NCBI GenBank assembly: GCA_036245525.1
Contig: BTPG01000005.1
Span: 125,046,264 to 125,110,263 of the forward strand
Reading direction: 5' to 3'
Source: Semisulcospira habei
Lineage: Eukaryota > Mollusca > Gastropoda > Semisulcospiridae
DNA length: 64,000 nucleotides
Position numbers and translations under genes: made by a program. Every line of letters begins with the position of its first letter. Position 1 is the first letter of the stretch. Under the pieces are notes generated by a model. The model ran no database searches, was not told where the DNA came from, and was given only the letters and a program-made list of their open reading frames with translations. Below are positions 50,390 through 61,994 of the stretch, in pieces.

Positions 50390-50495
50390 CTGCAGGGGCT
50401 CTCGGGAAGCCGGATATTGTGGGTGGATTCGGAGACACAGTCAGACATGTCATAAACGGACACCTGTTCCAGGCAGCCACCTGCGTAGCGGCAAT
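50390..50495 (-). CDS. Possible coding exon, unidentified
   Basis: On the minus strand an acceptor, CCTCTTGTACACAG, precedes 50495, and CCCCTGCAG/GTACGC closes at 50390, 106 bases. Two frames stay open: one gives CLEQVSVYDMSDCVSESTHN, the other AATQVAAWNRCPFMTCLT. The second is phase-compatible with the candidate at 40459-40527. Neither is recognisable. It could be an upstream NOL4 exon or chance. Confidence 0.25.
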
Positions 50496-50623
50496 CTGTG
50501 TACAAGAGGACGGTGTTTCTTAATGCAGTCCAGTGGTCTGATCGTACTTCTGAAAGAGCGCACCCATCATAGATGCTCACTGTCTCACTCAGGGACTTTC
50601 CACCTTCAGTAGCCTGCTTGGAG

Positions 50624-50839
50624 TTAACCCATTTAACCCCAACGCTCTACAGCAGAAGATGGATTGACCAGGATAATTCAAGGGCCATGCCAGATTAGCT
50701 TGGCGCCTGAAGGCGCCGAGCATATCTGGCACTACCCTTAAATTATCCTGGTCAATCCATCTCATGCAACTGGTGCATATAGTTGTTTGGTGACACCTCT
50801 AAAATGTGGGAAATGTGGCCTTGGGGTTAAATGGGTTAA
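50624..50839. mobile_element. PAL-C element, full length with TTAA at both ends
   Basis: TTAA 50624-50627, CCCATTTAACCCCAACGC; core about 50673-50745 with GGCGCCTGAAGGCGCC; right end CCTTGGGGTTAAATGGGTTAA, TTAA 50836-50839. Half a PAL-A (right arm ATGAGGATCTATACTCTTGC) follows directly. Confidence 0.85.
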
Positions 50840-50920
50840 ACCCAACTAAGGATGAGGATCTATACTCTTGCAGCTTGGTGGTGTCAATTTTTTTTTTCCT
50901 GCGGTCAAGGGCTTACCCTC

Positions 50921-51142
50921 TACAACCCATATCATACTGAGGCTAAAAGCTTCAAATTTGTGCACTGCCGTATGCAAGCTGCTTTATAGTATTTACAAAT
51001 AAGGATATAGACCAATGGCTTTAGTTCAAGGGTGGTGCCAGAATAGCTTGGCGCCTTGAGGCGCCAAGCTATTCTGGCACTACCCTTGAACTATTTTAGT
51101 CAAACTTATTTGACACACTGGTGTATTCCGAATGATAAGGTT
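50921..51142. mobile_element. PAL-D element
   Basis: Left end CAACCCATATCATACTGAGG, core 51021-51093 with GGCGCCTTGAGGCGCC, right end GTATTCCGAATGATAAGG. It is nearly identical to 30391-30614 over its length, but the terminal TTAA are lost. Confidence 0.8.
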
Positions 51143-51299
51143 ACTGCTACTGTTTAACAGTACCGCTGATTGTACGAACAACAGAATTGGAGGGGGGATG
51201 GGGGTTGGGATGGCGTGGGGGGGGGGGGGGGAGGTAGTGGTTAGTGGTGTGGTGGTGGTGGGGGTCGGGGGGTAGGGGGGTGGGTGGGGGTTGTCGGTT

Positions 51300-51739
51300 A
51301 CGGATCTCAACCTTACGCAAATCTGCAAGCTCTTCTATCTAGCTACGTGTGCATGTACATCTATGCATTTCAGACAAAAGATGATAGCGGGTGTTCGGCC
51401 CAGTCCACTTCAGTCTACCGCTTCCCACACAGATTGTGAGAGCCGCCATGGGGCGCAGAGAGAGGCTTGTGCCAGAAGATTTCAGGTTCAGCGGTGTTCT
51501 GTATCGATCGGGCCTGTCTTTCGTTTGCTTTGGTGGAGGGCTCTTGTCTTGTGCTACCCTTATTTTTTTCCTCTCGCTCTCCTCCACTTTCTATGTCGCA
51601 TTGGTCGATTTTACCTGTGCGCGTCGCAAGGACAGGAGAACTTCTGGTTCAGTTGCTATCTGATTGTTGTGTGTGCCAGTGTTGTCTTTATTCTTTTGTT
51701 CTTTTAAACTTCAAATATTTATCTTTACCTCTGCGCAAA

Positions 51740-51770
<31 letters not shown>

Positions 51771-51775
51771 ATAGC
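51300..51775 (+). mobile_element. Possible retroelement 3' end with (AAAT)n tail
   Basis: About 440 bases end in nine AAAT units at 51739-51773. A 72-codon frame (51448-51663, stop included) starts at an ATG in strong context (GCCGCCATGG) and has a hydrophobic stretch. The protein is not recognised. I favour a retroelement tail over a gene, but cannot exclude a small gene. Confidence 0.3.
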
Positions 51776-51858
51776 GCGTCGTCGTCGATGTACATGCAGT
51801 TATTATCATCGGTCGTATTTTTTATCTGTCTATTATAATGGACGCAATAAAGGCAAGT

Positions 51859-51946
51859 TTAACCCTGTGGTTGTCGGCAGTGCTTTTTGTGTAGGTGATT
51901 CCTACAGGAATCAGCTACACAAAACGCGCTACCGACAAAAGGTTAA
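51859..51946. mobile_element. PAL-B with both TTAA ends
   Basis: TTAA 51859-51862 and 51943-51946; left CCCTGTGGTTGTCGGCAG, right arm partly shortened (CTACCGACAAAAGG). Centre TTCCTACAGGAA. Confidence 0.8.
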
Positions 51947-52162
51947 AAGATGGGTTTGCGTGCCGACATTTTATTTTCTTGTAAAATAAATGTCCGTCCG
52001 TCTGTCTGTCTCTCTTGCTGTATTGTCCGATGTATAATTATATGTGTAGAGTAGCAGGACAGCCTGGAAGAGAGGCATTGTCATGCCTAAAACATTTTAT
52101 CATCACCATCCTCAACTCCCTGTCTGTCTGTCTCTCTCAACCTAACTAATAATATTGGTCAG

Positions 52163-52200
52163 TGAACCTTAGGGATCTATCGACCATACCGTGCGCACCG
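52163..52200 (+). CDS. Possible 38-base microexon, + strand
   Basis: A long CTGT/CT tract, CTAACTAAT and TTGGTCAG precede it, and CACCG/GTAAAC follows. Read with two bases completing a codon, it gives NLRDLSTIPCAP ending on a codon boundary. That phase matches the G left by the exon at 47582-47671. Unrecognised; evidence is splice-site quality and phase only. Confidence 0.25.
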
Positions 52201-52324
52201 GTAAACCTCTTAAAGTCTTACCTCACCCTGCGCACGCGATTACAGAGTGACTCTTCCGCCGAACAGCTAAGCAACTGCTTGGCCCAATCAGAGCCAGCAA
52301 GATGCACAGATGTTCATATTGGTC

Positions 52325-52393
52325 AGCAAGAGGCATACATTTTTATGAGCCCCTGCATTCTGCAGGGACTCAAGAACATCTATGCCTCTTGCA
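52325..52393. mobile_element. PAL-A core
   Basis: GCAAGAGGCATACATTTTTA with right arm CATCTATGCCTCTTGC; centre CCCCTGCATTCTGCAGGG. A worn relative is at about 52821-52890. Confidence 0.7.
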
Positions 52394-53182
52394 GATGGAA
52401 GGACTTGGGGGAGGGGGCTCTCTTGGAGCTGCGCAGCCACTGTGGATCGATCCACCCGTGGTTCCAAGGTAGTCAGCCCTCGCGCTCACCCTCTTTTGTT
52501 GGAGACTGTCAACACCGGAAAACACCGGTGAGGCTGAGCCAGTTTAGGCTGAAAACTCGATCAGCGCCCCTTCCAAGAAACACAAATATAAATGGAGCCA
52601 GTTACTGATCATAAGAGGCATGTAACCTCTGGAGGCTGCCAAGACAGAAAACGCCGTTCAAAGTGAACTTTTACATGCTGCGGAGAGGTAAAGATTGTCC
52701 CAGCAGACAGACTGCAAAAATAGAAGAAAAAAAGAAGTCAAAGAGGTAATACAAACTGGGATGTCAGCTAAACTCACCCATCTGAGCAAGACGGATGAAG
52801 ATCAAACGACAAAGGGCCTGCAAGAATGCGTATACATGTCTGTAACACCCCGCCAAATGCGAGAGGGCATGAGGATCTATGTTTCGTGTAGCTGGTTAAA
52901 GTTCATCCATAGCGTGAATCTAAACGTTCCTCCAAATGAAAAACGAAAACAAACTATCTCTGCAATTCTTTCACGTCCTGAGACAAATGGTTCGCAATGT
53001 ATGTTCAGCACTGTGTACAAGTATCAGGACATGGACTGACCATTACAGCTTAAGGTTCGTGTCCATGGCCAATACGTTGATCAAGCACTACCCTAAAGAC
53101 AGCATCTTACATATAGATAGTTCGATCCGTTTGAGGAAATACAGCACCCTCGAAATGAAAAAAAAAAAATCAAGAAAACTCC

Positions 53183-53249
53183 GTTAGCAACCTTTGCCTT
53201 TACAATGTTGTCCTTTAGGAAAACATTGTAAAGGCAAAGGTTGCTAACG
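53183..53249. repeat. Hairpin of unassigned family
   Basis: GTTAGCAACCTTTGCCTTTA and TAAAGGCAAAGGTTGCTAAC pair exactly, 28-base arms, loop about GTCCTTTAGGA. Confidence 0.75.
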
Positions 53250-53319
53250 TTCGACTTACAGGCAGGCAGGCAAGCAAGCAGAACAACAACAAAAAAAAAA
53301 GGGTGAAAGCTTCGGGTTT

Positions 53320-53487
53320 CTATCGTAGGGGCAACCATTCAAGTTTCTTTAGAACCGGTACATCGATCTTGGGGTTGTTCTGTGTGAGGCACGACAGACC
53401 TGTGTTGCGAACGTTGTCAATGTTCTCCAATGCTTTCCGTCTACGAGCCAGCGAAAGGTCCGTGGGCCGATTCCTGGGCCAGCTTAA
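53320..53487 (-). CDS. Short open frame with protein-like composition, unidentified
   Basis: On the minus strand between in-frame stops it reads RNRPTDLSLARRRKAL, ENIDNVRNTGLSCLTQNN and PKIDVPVLKKLEWLPLR, then stop. Composition is protein-like and free of repeats. No start codon; an AG acceptor could precede it near 53483. It may be a terminal exon or the remnant of a mobile element ORF. Confidence 0.2.
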   Translation of the reverse strand, partial: LSWPRNRPTDLSLARRRKALENIDNVRNTGLSCLTQNNPKIDVPVLKKLEWLPLR

Positions 53488-53887
53488 TTAGGACGACATG
53501 GTTCAGAAAACATTTCGCTCACTGGGTTTTCAACTCTCTCTATGGTCCATACTGCTCCTCATTCCTTCACGATTTTTCACCTGTGTAAGGGCAGACTTTT
53601 TCAGCTTCGTCATTCTTTAGGGTAGGCTATGCCAAGAAGCGTGCAGTTGATTTCCTCTGTGAGAATACAGAGGAAGGTTCGGATGATTTCTCACACGATA
53701 TACCCAGCTTACTTGGGCTCATGAAGATCTATGGATCCCGTAGTTCTGTTAAAAGGGGGGGGGGGGGTGGTGGTGGTGGTGTCGTTCTTGGATTGTCTCA
53801 GATCTCAGCGGACTCCACCCATACCTTTTGGACGGCTTGTGATCGACTACGCGTAAACCGTCCTTCAAAGAACATCACCTCTTAATT

Positions 53888-53929
53888 GGCAAGAGGCGGG
53901 GATCCTCATGAGCCCCCGCCTCTTGCTGG
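53888..53929. mobile_element. PAL-A, strongly shortened
   Basis: GCAAGAGGCGGGGATCCTCA, then the GC arm CCCCCGCCTCTTGC; most of the right half is deleted. Confidence 0.6.
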
Positions 53930-54060
53930 AATCAATTTATGCCAGTGTTCCGCAGATGGAGGTGGTCCTCAAGCGTTTGAAACTGATTGTATTGTGTCTT
54001 TCAGTGCTCGAGTGTTGGCTGTTAATATTACGTCTGGGTGTGTGACTGCAGGGGCCAGCC

Positions 54061-54159
54061 GCATGAGTGAGCTTAGTCTTGCGCCAGCCACCAAGCAAGA
54101 AGCTCGCTATAGCGCAGCTTCTTGCTTAGCCGCTGACGCAGAACTAAGCTCACTCATGC
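54061..54159. mobile_element. PAL-H long palindrome, second copy
   Basis: GCATGAGTGAGCTTAGTCTT pairs with GAACTAAGCTCACTCATGC; centre GCTCGCTATAGCGCAGC. Several mismatches compared with 15943-16040. Confidence 0.8.
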
Positions 54160-54277
54160 AACTGACCATAGGAGACGTTTCATAGTCTATAGAGTCGCCC
54201 ACTTTGATCTTTCTCACTGCCAGTGCTCTTGAAATCATTGTCAATTCAACGTGAATCAACGGGAACACAGTAGTTTT

Positions 54278-54325
54278 AGCAAGACGCAACTGCGGGAACT
54301 CGTGAGAATCTACACTTCTTGCAGT
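54278..54325. mobile_element. PAL-A remnant
   Basis: AGCAAGACGC, then CAACTGCGGGAACTCGTGAG and the right arm; the left arm is mostly deleted. Confidence 0.55.
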
Positions 54326-54865
54326 ATGGTGGTGTTCAGTTTTCTTTGCCTCCCTCCACACAACCCGATGATTTTTTTTTTCAGCAGAAGTCCCCCATGA
54401 CTACCTCATTCTCACCCATTGCACTCTCCCGTACACATGTAAGTCCTACGTACGTCCCCCCCCCCCCCCACACACACACACGGGCAATCCAGAATATAGT
54501 GACGTTGTCACCTGTGTAAGACCTCCTTCGTGAGTCTCTCACCACTTACATGGTCGCTACCACCACCACCACCACCACTGTCCTTCCAGAACAGTTCCTA
54601 CTAATCACCATCATCGTCACCATCAACCTACAAGCAGCCGCCTCTGTCACCCCTTAGATCAACGCCCAACCCCCCCCCCCCCCCCACACACCTTCTTGCC
54701 TCAGCCACCTCACCCCTACCACTCCCAAGAGTCAGTATGAACCTGGCGAAACGGTGCCAACATAAAGGGACTGGTAAGCTCGGCGCTTGGACTGTCCTTT
54801 AGCTAATCGGGCACTGCCATTGCGCTGTTATCACCATGGAGTGCACAGCTGCTGTGACTCTCAAA

Positions 54866-55095
54866 TTAACCTCTTTACAGCAAGTGGAACTGGACGCATA
54901 TTTTGTTTTAAAAATCTCTGTCAATTCGACGATCAAGAATGAAATCACAACCGCAGAAAGAACATGGATACACATTGGTCTCAGCTAGAGACACAAATGC
55001 CCATGAGTTCCCGCGACAGCGGGGGCTCATGGGGATCTATGTCTCTTGCAGCTGGGTCGTCAGTGCTCACTTTTTTCCGGCAGCGAAGTGATTAG
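54866..55095. mobile_element. PAL-A element, near full length
   Basis: TTAA 54866-54869, CCTCTTTACAGCAAGTGG; core 54983-55049; right end CCGGCAGCGAAGTGATTAG. Confidence 0.75.
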
Positions 55096-55416
55096 TTAAC
55101 GGAGGCAATTTCATCGAAGTTTTACAATACATGTATTCATTATCAGAGACGTGAGGTGTCTGCAAAGCGCACAGTAGAACAAACAATCTGGAATGAGGGA
55201 AGCATAACGATCTAGACTGGGCTGGAAACCCCCGTCAGGTCCAAAGTCACAGACCAGTAGGACACAAATTATCAGCTGTTTGGCGGTGGAGACATATGGT
55301 GCCATGGTGAAGGCGCACAGGGATACGAGCCACTCCCTTTGCGGGGTCGCTACGGCGGCTAGGAAGACACGGTCATTGATCGGTAGGTGAGACAGAGAAA
55401 GTGAGAGGAGTGAGGG

Positions 55417-55420
<4 letters not shown>

Positions 55421-55498
<78 letters not shown>
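55421..55498. repeat. (GA)n microsatellite
   Basis: About 39 GA units. Confidence 0.96.
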
Positions 55499-55501
<3 letters not shown>

Positions 55502-55667
55502 AATCGGGAGAGACACACTGAGATTAAAAAGCATCTAGGAACAGGAGCCAACGAAACAACGATGATGATGATGACGATGATGATGTGATGAAATGTTTAC
55601 TAGGATAAAATCTTATTGCCTCTCTTACAAACTGCCCTGTTGTGAGAATAAACAATAACTAGATAAA

Positions 55668-55670
<3 letters not shown>

Positions 55671-55754
<84 letters not shown>
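55671..55754. repeat. (GA)n microsatellite
   Basis: About 42 GA units. Confidence 0.96.
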
Positions 55755-55756
<2 letters not shown>

Positions 55757-56328
55757 GGTTGTATTGGTTGTACATTGCTTAACGTCCCGACAGCCACAAG
55801 ATTTTCTCAGGACATGTCTGCATTGCTTGTGAAAAAAAAAAAAAAAAAAAACAACTAAAGAGAAATCAGTATTAAATGTATGTCGCCAGCCGGTCTGATA
55901 CGCTAAATAAACCTAAGACCATTTAGCAACACACATCCAACATCAAGAGCTACAGAAAGCGCAGACAGTAGGGCGAGTTTAAAAAAGGAAAATACAGGTG
56001 AATGGACCAAGAGTAGACAGAAACACATGCCCCAGAATAGAGAGAGGAAACCCCAGCCTGTGGGGCTGACCAGGGTGACCCTGGGAACTAAAAAGTAGTT
56101 AACCCCACCCAAGTCCCCCAGGGCAGACCCAGGTGGGGGGGAGAGAGAGAGGTGCTCAGTCGGTAAGGTACCAAAATAACAGACCAGCACAGACAAAGAT
56201 TTCTCTTTCGGGATTTGAAAAAAATAAAAAAACCCAAACAAAAACCGCACAGTATAGTGAGTGACGCCTCAGGCTCGTTCACCAGCCAAAGGAAATACTC
56301 ATACATTATTTACTTGGTGGCCCCAGTA

Positions 56329-56410
56329 AGCAAATGTCCTCGGGCCCATGACGGCCACAGTGGGCCCGCGTACAGCCCACTGTAGCCGTCGTGGGCCACA
56401 AGACGTTTTG
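56329..56410. mobile_element. PAL-F palindrome, diverged
   Basis: AAGCAAATGTCCTCGGGCCC and right GTGGGCCACAAGACGTTTTG; centre GGGCCCGCGTACAGCCC. Confidence 0.65.
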
Positions 56411-56695
56411 CCACAGGGGGGCAGTACACAATGCGCGATGTCAACAAATCATAGGCAGAGAGATTGTAACAGCGCACCCAGGAGACTGCTCACGGACATA
56501 AACTTCCAGTGCAAACATCCCATCAGTAATTTATAGTACGTGGCAAAGATCCTCAAGCCGTTATCCCCGTATCCTGATTATTAAGCCACAAATGGAAACC
56601 CTACAGCAAATACATTGGGAAAACATTTTCAAGTGATCTTCTGCAGGCATGATCTCACAATATCTCTTTTATAAATCATGTTTTGTAGATATGTC

Positions 56696-56787
56696 TTAAC
56701 CGTTTGCGTGTCGGTAGCGGTTTTTGTCGCGATGATTCCTGTAGGAATCATCGCGACAAAAACCGCTTCCGACACGCAAAAGGTTAA
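56696..56787. mobile_element. PAL-B (TGCGTGT subtype) with both TTAA ends
   Basis: TTAA 56696-56699 and 56784-56787; CCGTTTGCGTGTCGGTAGCG and inverse with two mismatches; centre TTCCTGTAGGAA. Confidence 0.88.
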
Positions 56788-57505
56788 ACTGATGCTTAAC
56801 AAAAGTACTGACATAACATGTTGTTTAAGTATGAATTCTGAATGTCGTAAATCAAAGACTTTTGTGCCCTTCTTCCCCACCCCCACCCCTTTCTTCCCCT
56901 TTGCTACGCAGGTGAGCTATCCCGCCACGCACAAATGACAGTAGCACACCTTTTACATGCACCTGCTCACACGGATTGTGAAAAGAGGCGTGGAAAAGAC
57001 TTAGTTTACGGGCAAGATAACCTTGAAAACGTGTTGTAATGGAAAATAGGGACAATCACATTTTAAAAAAATGGCATGTACAATGACTGAATCAACAATA
57101 ACAAGGTGAGAAGATAAATCAGACAAATTCCGCAGATTGAAGGGGCTCGGAAGAACATGCTCACACGGACTGTGAAACGAGAGGTAGAAAAGTTTTAGTT
57201 AACGGGTAAAATAACCTTGAAACCTGGTTATAATGGCGAATATTAACAAGCAAATTTTGGTGGATGGCATTATAATGGATCAACAACAACAAGAAAAATA
57301 AAGACAAATTCAACAGATTGTAGGGCTTCAGAAGAACACACGCCTCCAAATGTGCCCTATTTTGCACTGGTCATGCAAAGCAGATCTTTGGGTTTTGGAC
57401 TAAGATCTGGGTTTCGGTCTAACTCATAACATCATGAGGATGAAATTATCATTTAAAAAATGATATCCTTTCAGGTTTTTGACAAAGTACTGGAGACAAA
57501 TCAGC

Positions 57506-57578
57506 CATGATAGTTGAAGGGTGGTGTCGGAATAGCTTGGTGCCGACAGGCGCCAAGCTATTCTGACACCACCCTTGA
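57506..57578. mobile_element. PAL-C/D core
   Basis: TGATAGTTGAAGGGTGGTGT and inverse; centre GGTGCCGACAGGCGCC. The right flank with GCACGTCAGGGCT is PAL-C-like. Confidence 0.7.
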
Positions 57579-57767
57579 ACTATTATGGTCTATCCACAGC
57601 CACTGTCGTAGCACGTCAGGGCTTTATGGTCTAACTCTAAGGGTGCCGGTGGGAGAGACGTCAGCAAAATCTTCTGCTTCCTCTTAGTCCTTCTCGCGGG
57701 TCTCGTCTGAGACGCACAGCTCTTTCTTGGTTACTCCGACATATATACTGACCGAGCCTTGACACAC

Positions 57768-57836
57768 GGCGAGAGGCACAGATCCTCATAAGCCACTGCC
57801 ACCGGCAGTGGCCCATGAAGATCTGTGCCACTTTCA
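57768..57836. mobile_element. PAL-A core, diverged
   Basis: GCGAGAGGCACAGATCCTCA with right arm TGAAGATCTGTGCCACTTTC; centre CACTGCCACCGGCAGTG. Confidence 0.65.
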
Positions 57837-58089
57837 GACCGACGGACCCTTACTGTTGGGTCGTTTCCTCCCCTCTTTACCTTTCGAATCGATAGACCTC
57901 ACTTACTTGTTTGCTTAATCTTTGACTGCAGTCAGTGTCTTAAACCCCAATAAATTCCTCTGTGTGAGGAACAGAGATGCATACTTGCCAGGACTTGAGG
58001 ACGCAGAGGCTAATGAGAATCTATGCCTCTTGCAGATGGGATCGAGACTAATCTTCAGAATGCCCAGAAGACATTCCCTTAGCTATCCG

Positions 58090-58190
58090 GGGAAGGTGAT
58101 GTTCCTTGTCTATAGCCGGCTAAGGAATGACCTGCCTGCAGACCTTCTAACTGCTTCAACTGTGCGCCTATCATATAGATAACACAACGC
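58090..58190 (+). mobile_element. CR1/L2-like LINE C-terminal remnant
   Basis: The frame reads SYPGKVMFLVYSRLRNDLPA and DLLTASTVRLSY, like the SGAxLWNSLPADLRTASTV segment near the end of many LINE ORFs. Very short, decayed. Confidence 0.4.
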
Positions 58191-58569
58191 GCAAAAAATT
58201 ATCTTCTGCGTGTAAACTCTAATGAATGTGCATCGACACAATCACACACGTGATTATTAGATCCACATCGCCAATGTAAAACAATTTAATCAGCATATAA
58301 ATATATGTACATCGACGACTGAATCACGAGCGTAATCAAGATTACTCCTGATGATGTAAGTTCTTTCTCCGGGTACTCCGGTTCTTCTACCCCCTCCACT
58401 TAGGTACCGGTTTCAGTCCACTTTATAAATTTCAAATACAAGCGATCAAAATTTCCGAAACCTCAGTAGCTGAGCTGACCCTTCGCACCACGTGAATGTC
58501 CTGTGTTTGTCTTGTACTGTGTTTGTCTTCAGTGTGAATGCGTGTGTCACGTGAGCGTGCGTGTTGGGT

Positions 58570-59245
58570 TCAGTTCGCGGCGCTTTGAGCCCATTCGCCG
58601 AAATGGAAAAAAGCGCCCATATAATAACCGGTTATCTAAATCCCGTAGTCTTGCCGACCGTTGGGGCACCACTCATGACTTGGCAACCAGCTCCCTCCAT
58701 TCCTCTCCGTTCTCTGCCATTCTTAGCATATCACCCAGCCTCAGTCCTGTCCACTCTGAGATATTGTCCTCCCATCATTTCCTCTGTCTTCCTCTCCTTC
58801 GTCCTCCTTGCACAGTGCCTTGCAAGATTGTTTTGGCAAGCCCTGCTCAACGAGTGACATGCCCATACCACTTCAGTTTGCATTTTTTTTTCACAATGGC
58901 TAATAGGTCTTCATAGGGCCCGATGGCTTTCCTGATTCTGCTTCCCACTTCCTCGTTCGTGATGTCATCTCTGTATGAAATGCCAAGCAGCCTTCGAAAA
59001 CATCTCATTTCATGTGGCTTGTATCCTCCTTTAAAGGTCTGCTGTGAGGGTCCATGACTCGCACGCATACAAGAACACTGAGATGACTAAGGAGCGCATC
59101 ATTCTGATGTTGGAGCAGAGCGTGATGTTTCTGTCCTTTCATATGGTCTTCAATCTTGTCAGTGCTGTTGTTGTCTGCTCAATCCTGGACAGTATTTCTG
59201 GTTTTGATCCGTCATCTGTCATAATGACATGTGGCGTGTCTTAGG
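58570..59245 (-). mobile_element. Non-LTR retrotransposon C-terminal remnant
   Basis: On the minus strand, broken frames together read DGSKPEILSRIEQTTTALTR, then RSLVISVFLYACESWTLTA, EMRCFRRLLGISYRDDITNE, IGPYEDLLAIVKKKCKLKWY and GHVTR, followed by traces of ELVAKS. This order is typical of the region after the reverse transcriptase in molluscan and cnidarian LINEs. At least one stop and two frameshifts; inactive. Clade not certain. Confidence 0.75.
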
Positions 59246-59845
59246 CAAAAGAACCTGGCGGAGCCCATCCCTCTCAAGGCTGTTAACCACAACCGAAACT
59301 CCACATAACTTGTGGTTCGCCTTGGGTCTGGACACGTGGCCGATGAGACCCTCATTAGACTCTTTCGCCCTGCGTGGTGACTTTATCAAGGAAGTTCATA
59401 CACCCAATCAGGTACCGTGTCAGCACCCTAGCCTTTGGTTATCCAAAACCTAACCTGCAAGGCAGCAGGGGACTCGTGGAGGGCGGGGTCGTCTATGTCC
59501 CGTGCAGATGTGAACATCTGCCCATAGCCCACTTATTATTATTATGTAAGTGAATTAAATTGGCATCGATATGTAATTATACAGCAACGTTGTTTGGGTT
59601 ATGTCACTTCGCTGGAATCGCTACTGCATAAGCGCCAGCAATAGTGCACCAAGCCACAGCACACCACAGTGTGTCAGGTGTAACGGCGTTCGCACACCGT
59701 CGGTACCTGGGTCTCACCACATTACGGTCGATCTGTCTCCTGCTGTGGCGTCTTAAAGACGAACGTATTGATTAAACTCAGTCGAGGCACGCCGCCTCCG
59801 GATACGCGGCACAAAGCTGGTTTCACATATTGCAGGTATATACAT

Positions 59846-60015
59846 TAAACCACGATATAACAAATCGCCAGTGGACCCAATTTGTCTTGTTGTTATATAC
59901 GATGTTTGTTATAAGCGAGGTAATTTACGTTCAAAAACTGCTGTTGGGACCTGTGAAAAAGTGTTGCTATATCCGACTTTTGTTATATCCGACCTTGTTT
60001 TAAGCGGAGTAGACT
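59846..60015. mobile_element. Possible pogo/Tigger-like MITE
   Basis: ACCACGATATAACAAATCGC and TTGTTATAAGCGAGGTAATT near the left, TTGTTATATCCGACC and GTTTTAAGCGGAGT near the right, recall the TATAACGAA-rich ends of pogo-related MITEs. Terminal repeats and TA duplications are not clear. Confidence 0.35.
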
Positions 60016-60366
60016 GAGTAGACAGTGGTGTTTCGCCAAAGAAACAAGTCTGTGCCTGTCATACGTCTGTTATCCGTATGATGTACAAAAGCGATTCACA
60101 CGCCTACAAATCTACAAGCAAGACATCTGTCTAACCAGACAGGGTGAAAAAAGCTGGTACTAAGCAAAGACCATCAGGCTGCGGCAGAATCCGACCTAAG
60201 GATCTTTTGCGAACTGGGCTGAGACTGTAGAGATGTGACCCAAAGAGGACAAAAGAGCGCCGGGAGCCGCAAGGTACATGCTTCTCTGAAAAGCGAAGGC
60301 ACTTCTTCCACCCAAACCTCTTATTGACTCCTTTACTGACGGAGCCCGACACCAAAGGCCAAATGA

Positions 60367-60430
60367 AAGAGACATAAATCCTCATGAGCTCCCGCAGTCG
60401 CGGGGGCTCACGAGGATCTATGCCTCTTGC
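60367..60430. mobile_element. PAL-A core
   Basis: AAAGAGACATAAATCCTCAT with right arm CGAGGATCTATGCCTCTTGC; centre CCCGCAGTCGCGGG. TTGACTCCTTTACTGACGG at 60325 is its worn left end. Confidence 0.7.
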
Positions 60431-60582
60431 TTGCAGCATTCACATCCGTGCGCCTCTACGGCAGAACGGTTTGTTTGCAGTGTCTGTTATGGTGGCAGCA
60501 CAGCATCATGAATTTCTGGAGACTGGCTGGGAAGAAGGGGGTCCAACTCCCGTGACGGCGGAAGACCCTTTGGGGACTGCGA

Positions 60583-60642
60583 CAAGCAAAGGTCATCGGG
60601 CAGATATCGGCCCTAGTCGGCCCGATGTCCTCTCGCTTGCTG
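60583..60642. mobile_element. PAL-F, internally shortened
   Basis: AAGCAAAGGTCATCGGGC and GCCCGATGTCCTCTCGCTTG around ATATCGGCCCTAGTCG. Confidence 0.6.
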
Positions 60643-61234
60643 GGCAGAGACTGCGCACGCGGCAAAAGAAAGAGATCGATATAGGGCTTTACCCCAGGTA
60701 GCGGAGCGAACGTCTTTGTTTTCACCTTGGCGGTTCCACCCTGGTAGCACACAGCCTCAGGGTGGACCCCCCGGCGACTTCCACTGTCTGAGAAGAGACG
60801 ACGTAAATTGGAACGACCATTGTATGTGCTAGCAAGCAGGGTAGATCATGACACTTGGCTGATGAAGAGGGGTTGGCAGAGGGACTCCGCCGTTCAGAAG
60901 CCTCACACTGATCCAGACACTGAAATATTATAATCTCCATGAGGCATAGACGCTCATGCAGCAGGCCTCTTCCCCTCTTGAAACCCGCATTTATACCAGA
61001 GTTTTCGAGGCGACAATAGCTTTTAATGTTTTTAATATAATCAACGACAGAAGTCACAGCCATCAAAGCAAGTCAGACCCATCACAGTGACTGACAAGTC
61101 TGATTCTCAGGAGCTGGGGGCTCGGAAGCACAAGGGATCAAGCGATCCAAAGCGATCCCAAACCTGCCTCGACAACTTCATCCTCCATCGTTTGAACAGC
61201 ATAACGATAATGTAAGTGAATAGGCCTGTTTCAG

Positions 61235-61280
61235 CAAGAGGCATAGATTCGCAGGATCTCATAAGAATATACAAGTCTTG
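61235..61280. mobile_element. PAL-A remnant
   Basis: CAGCAAGAGGCATAGATTCG, then AATATACAAGTCTTGC; the centre is deleted. Confidence 0.5.
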
Positions 61281-61415
61281 CGGCTGTGCAAGATGGCATA
61301 AGGGCACCACTGACCGAGTATGAGGGCACATATGTAAAATATTAGCAAGCAAGCGCTGTCATTGACCGCGAGATCGAAGCATTAACGTGAGTGAAATGGT
61401 GACCACTTTTAGCAA

Positions 61416-61482
61416 GCAAGAGGCATGGATTCTCATGAGCCCCTGCGAGTGCAGGGGCTCATGAGAATCTATGCCTCTTGCA
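61416..61482. mobile_element. PAL-A core
   Basis: GCAAGAGGCATGGATTCTCA and inverse; CCCCTGCGAGTGCAGGGG centre; nearly perfect. Confidence 0.82.
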
Positions 61483-61891
61483 GATGGCACGATGTCGAAG
61501 GCATCGTTGACTGAGAACGGGGGCACACAACATACACGTCACCGAGGCGGGAGCGTGCACGGGTGGAAAGCTTCTCTAAAATCGATAATGTTCCTCCGCT
61601 GCCGGTATAAGGGGTCTTTGTCTGCTCACCTTGCATGAAGGCGGCCTCATCTCTGTAATGTTATGCCAGAATCACTGAGGGTGGGTGGAGATGGAAGGAT
61701 AAACCTAAGGTGGGTTGGGGGATAGGGGTTTAGGCTGCGGAATCACAACCACACCCAACTGACGCGTTTTAAGACAAGCAAGCAGACGCCTGAATATATT
61801 GTACAAAGAGATTGTAAGTTTGGGTTCTCTGGAAATCTTGCAATGTGAAAAGAACCAAAAAATGGGATTGTTGGAAATCTTGTAGGAACAA

Positions 61892-61994
<103 letters not shown>

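Larger units (their letters stand above)
47672..52162. other. Repeat-rich non-coding stretch
   Basis: Holds PAL-A, B, C and D elements and simple repeats. Nothing recognised in 47700-48050 (apart from a C run), 48170-48440, 48510-48930, 49150-49570, 49720-49960, 50280-50385, 51143-51300 (G-rich) and 51950-52160. Confidence 0.65.
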
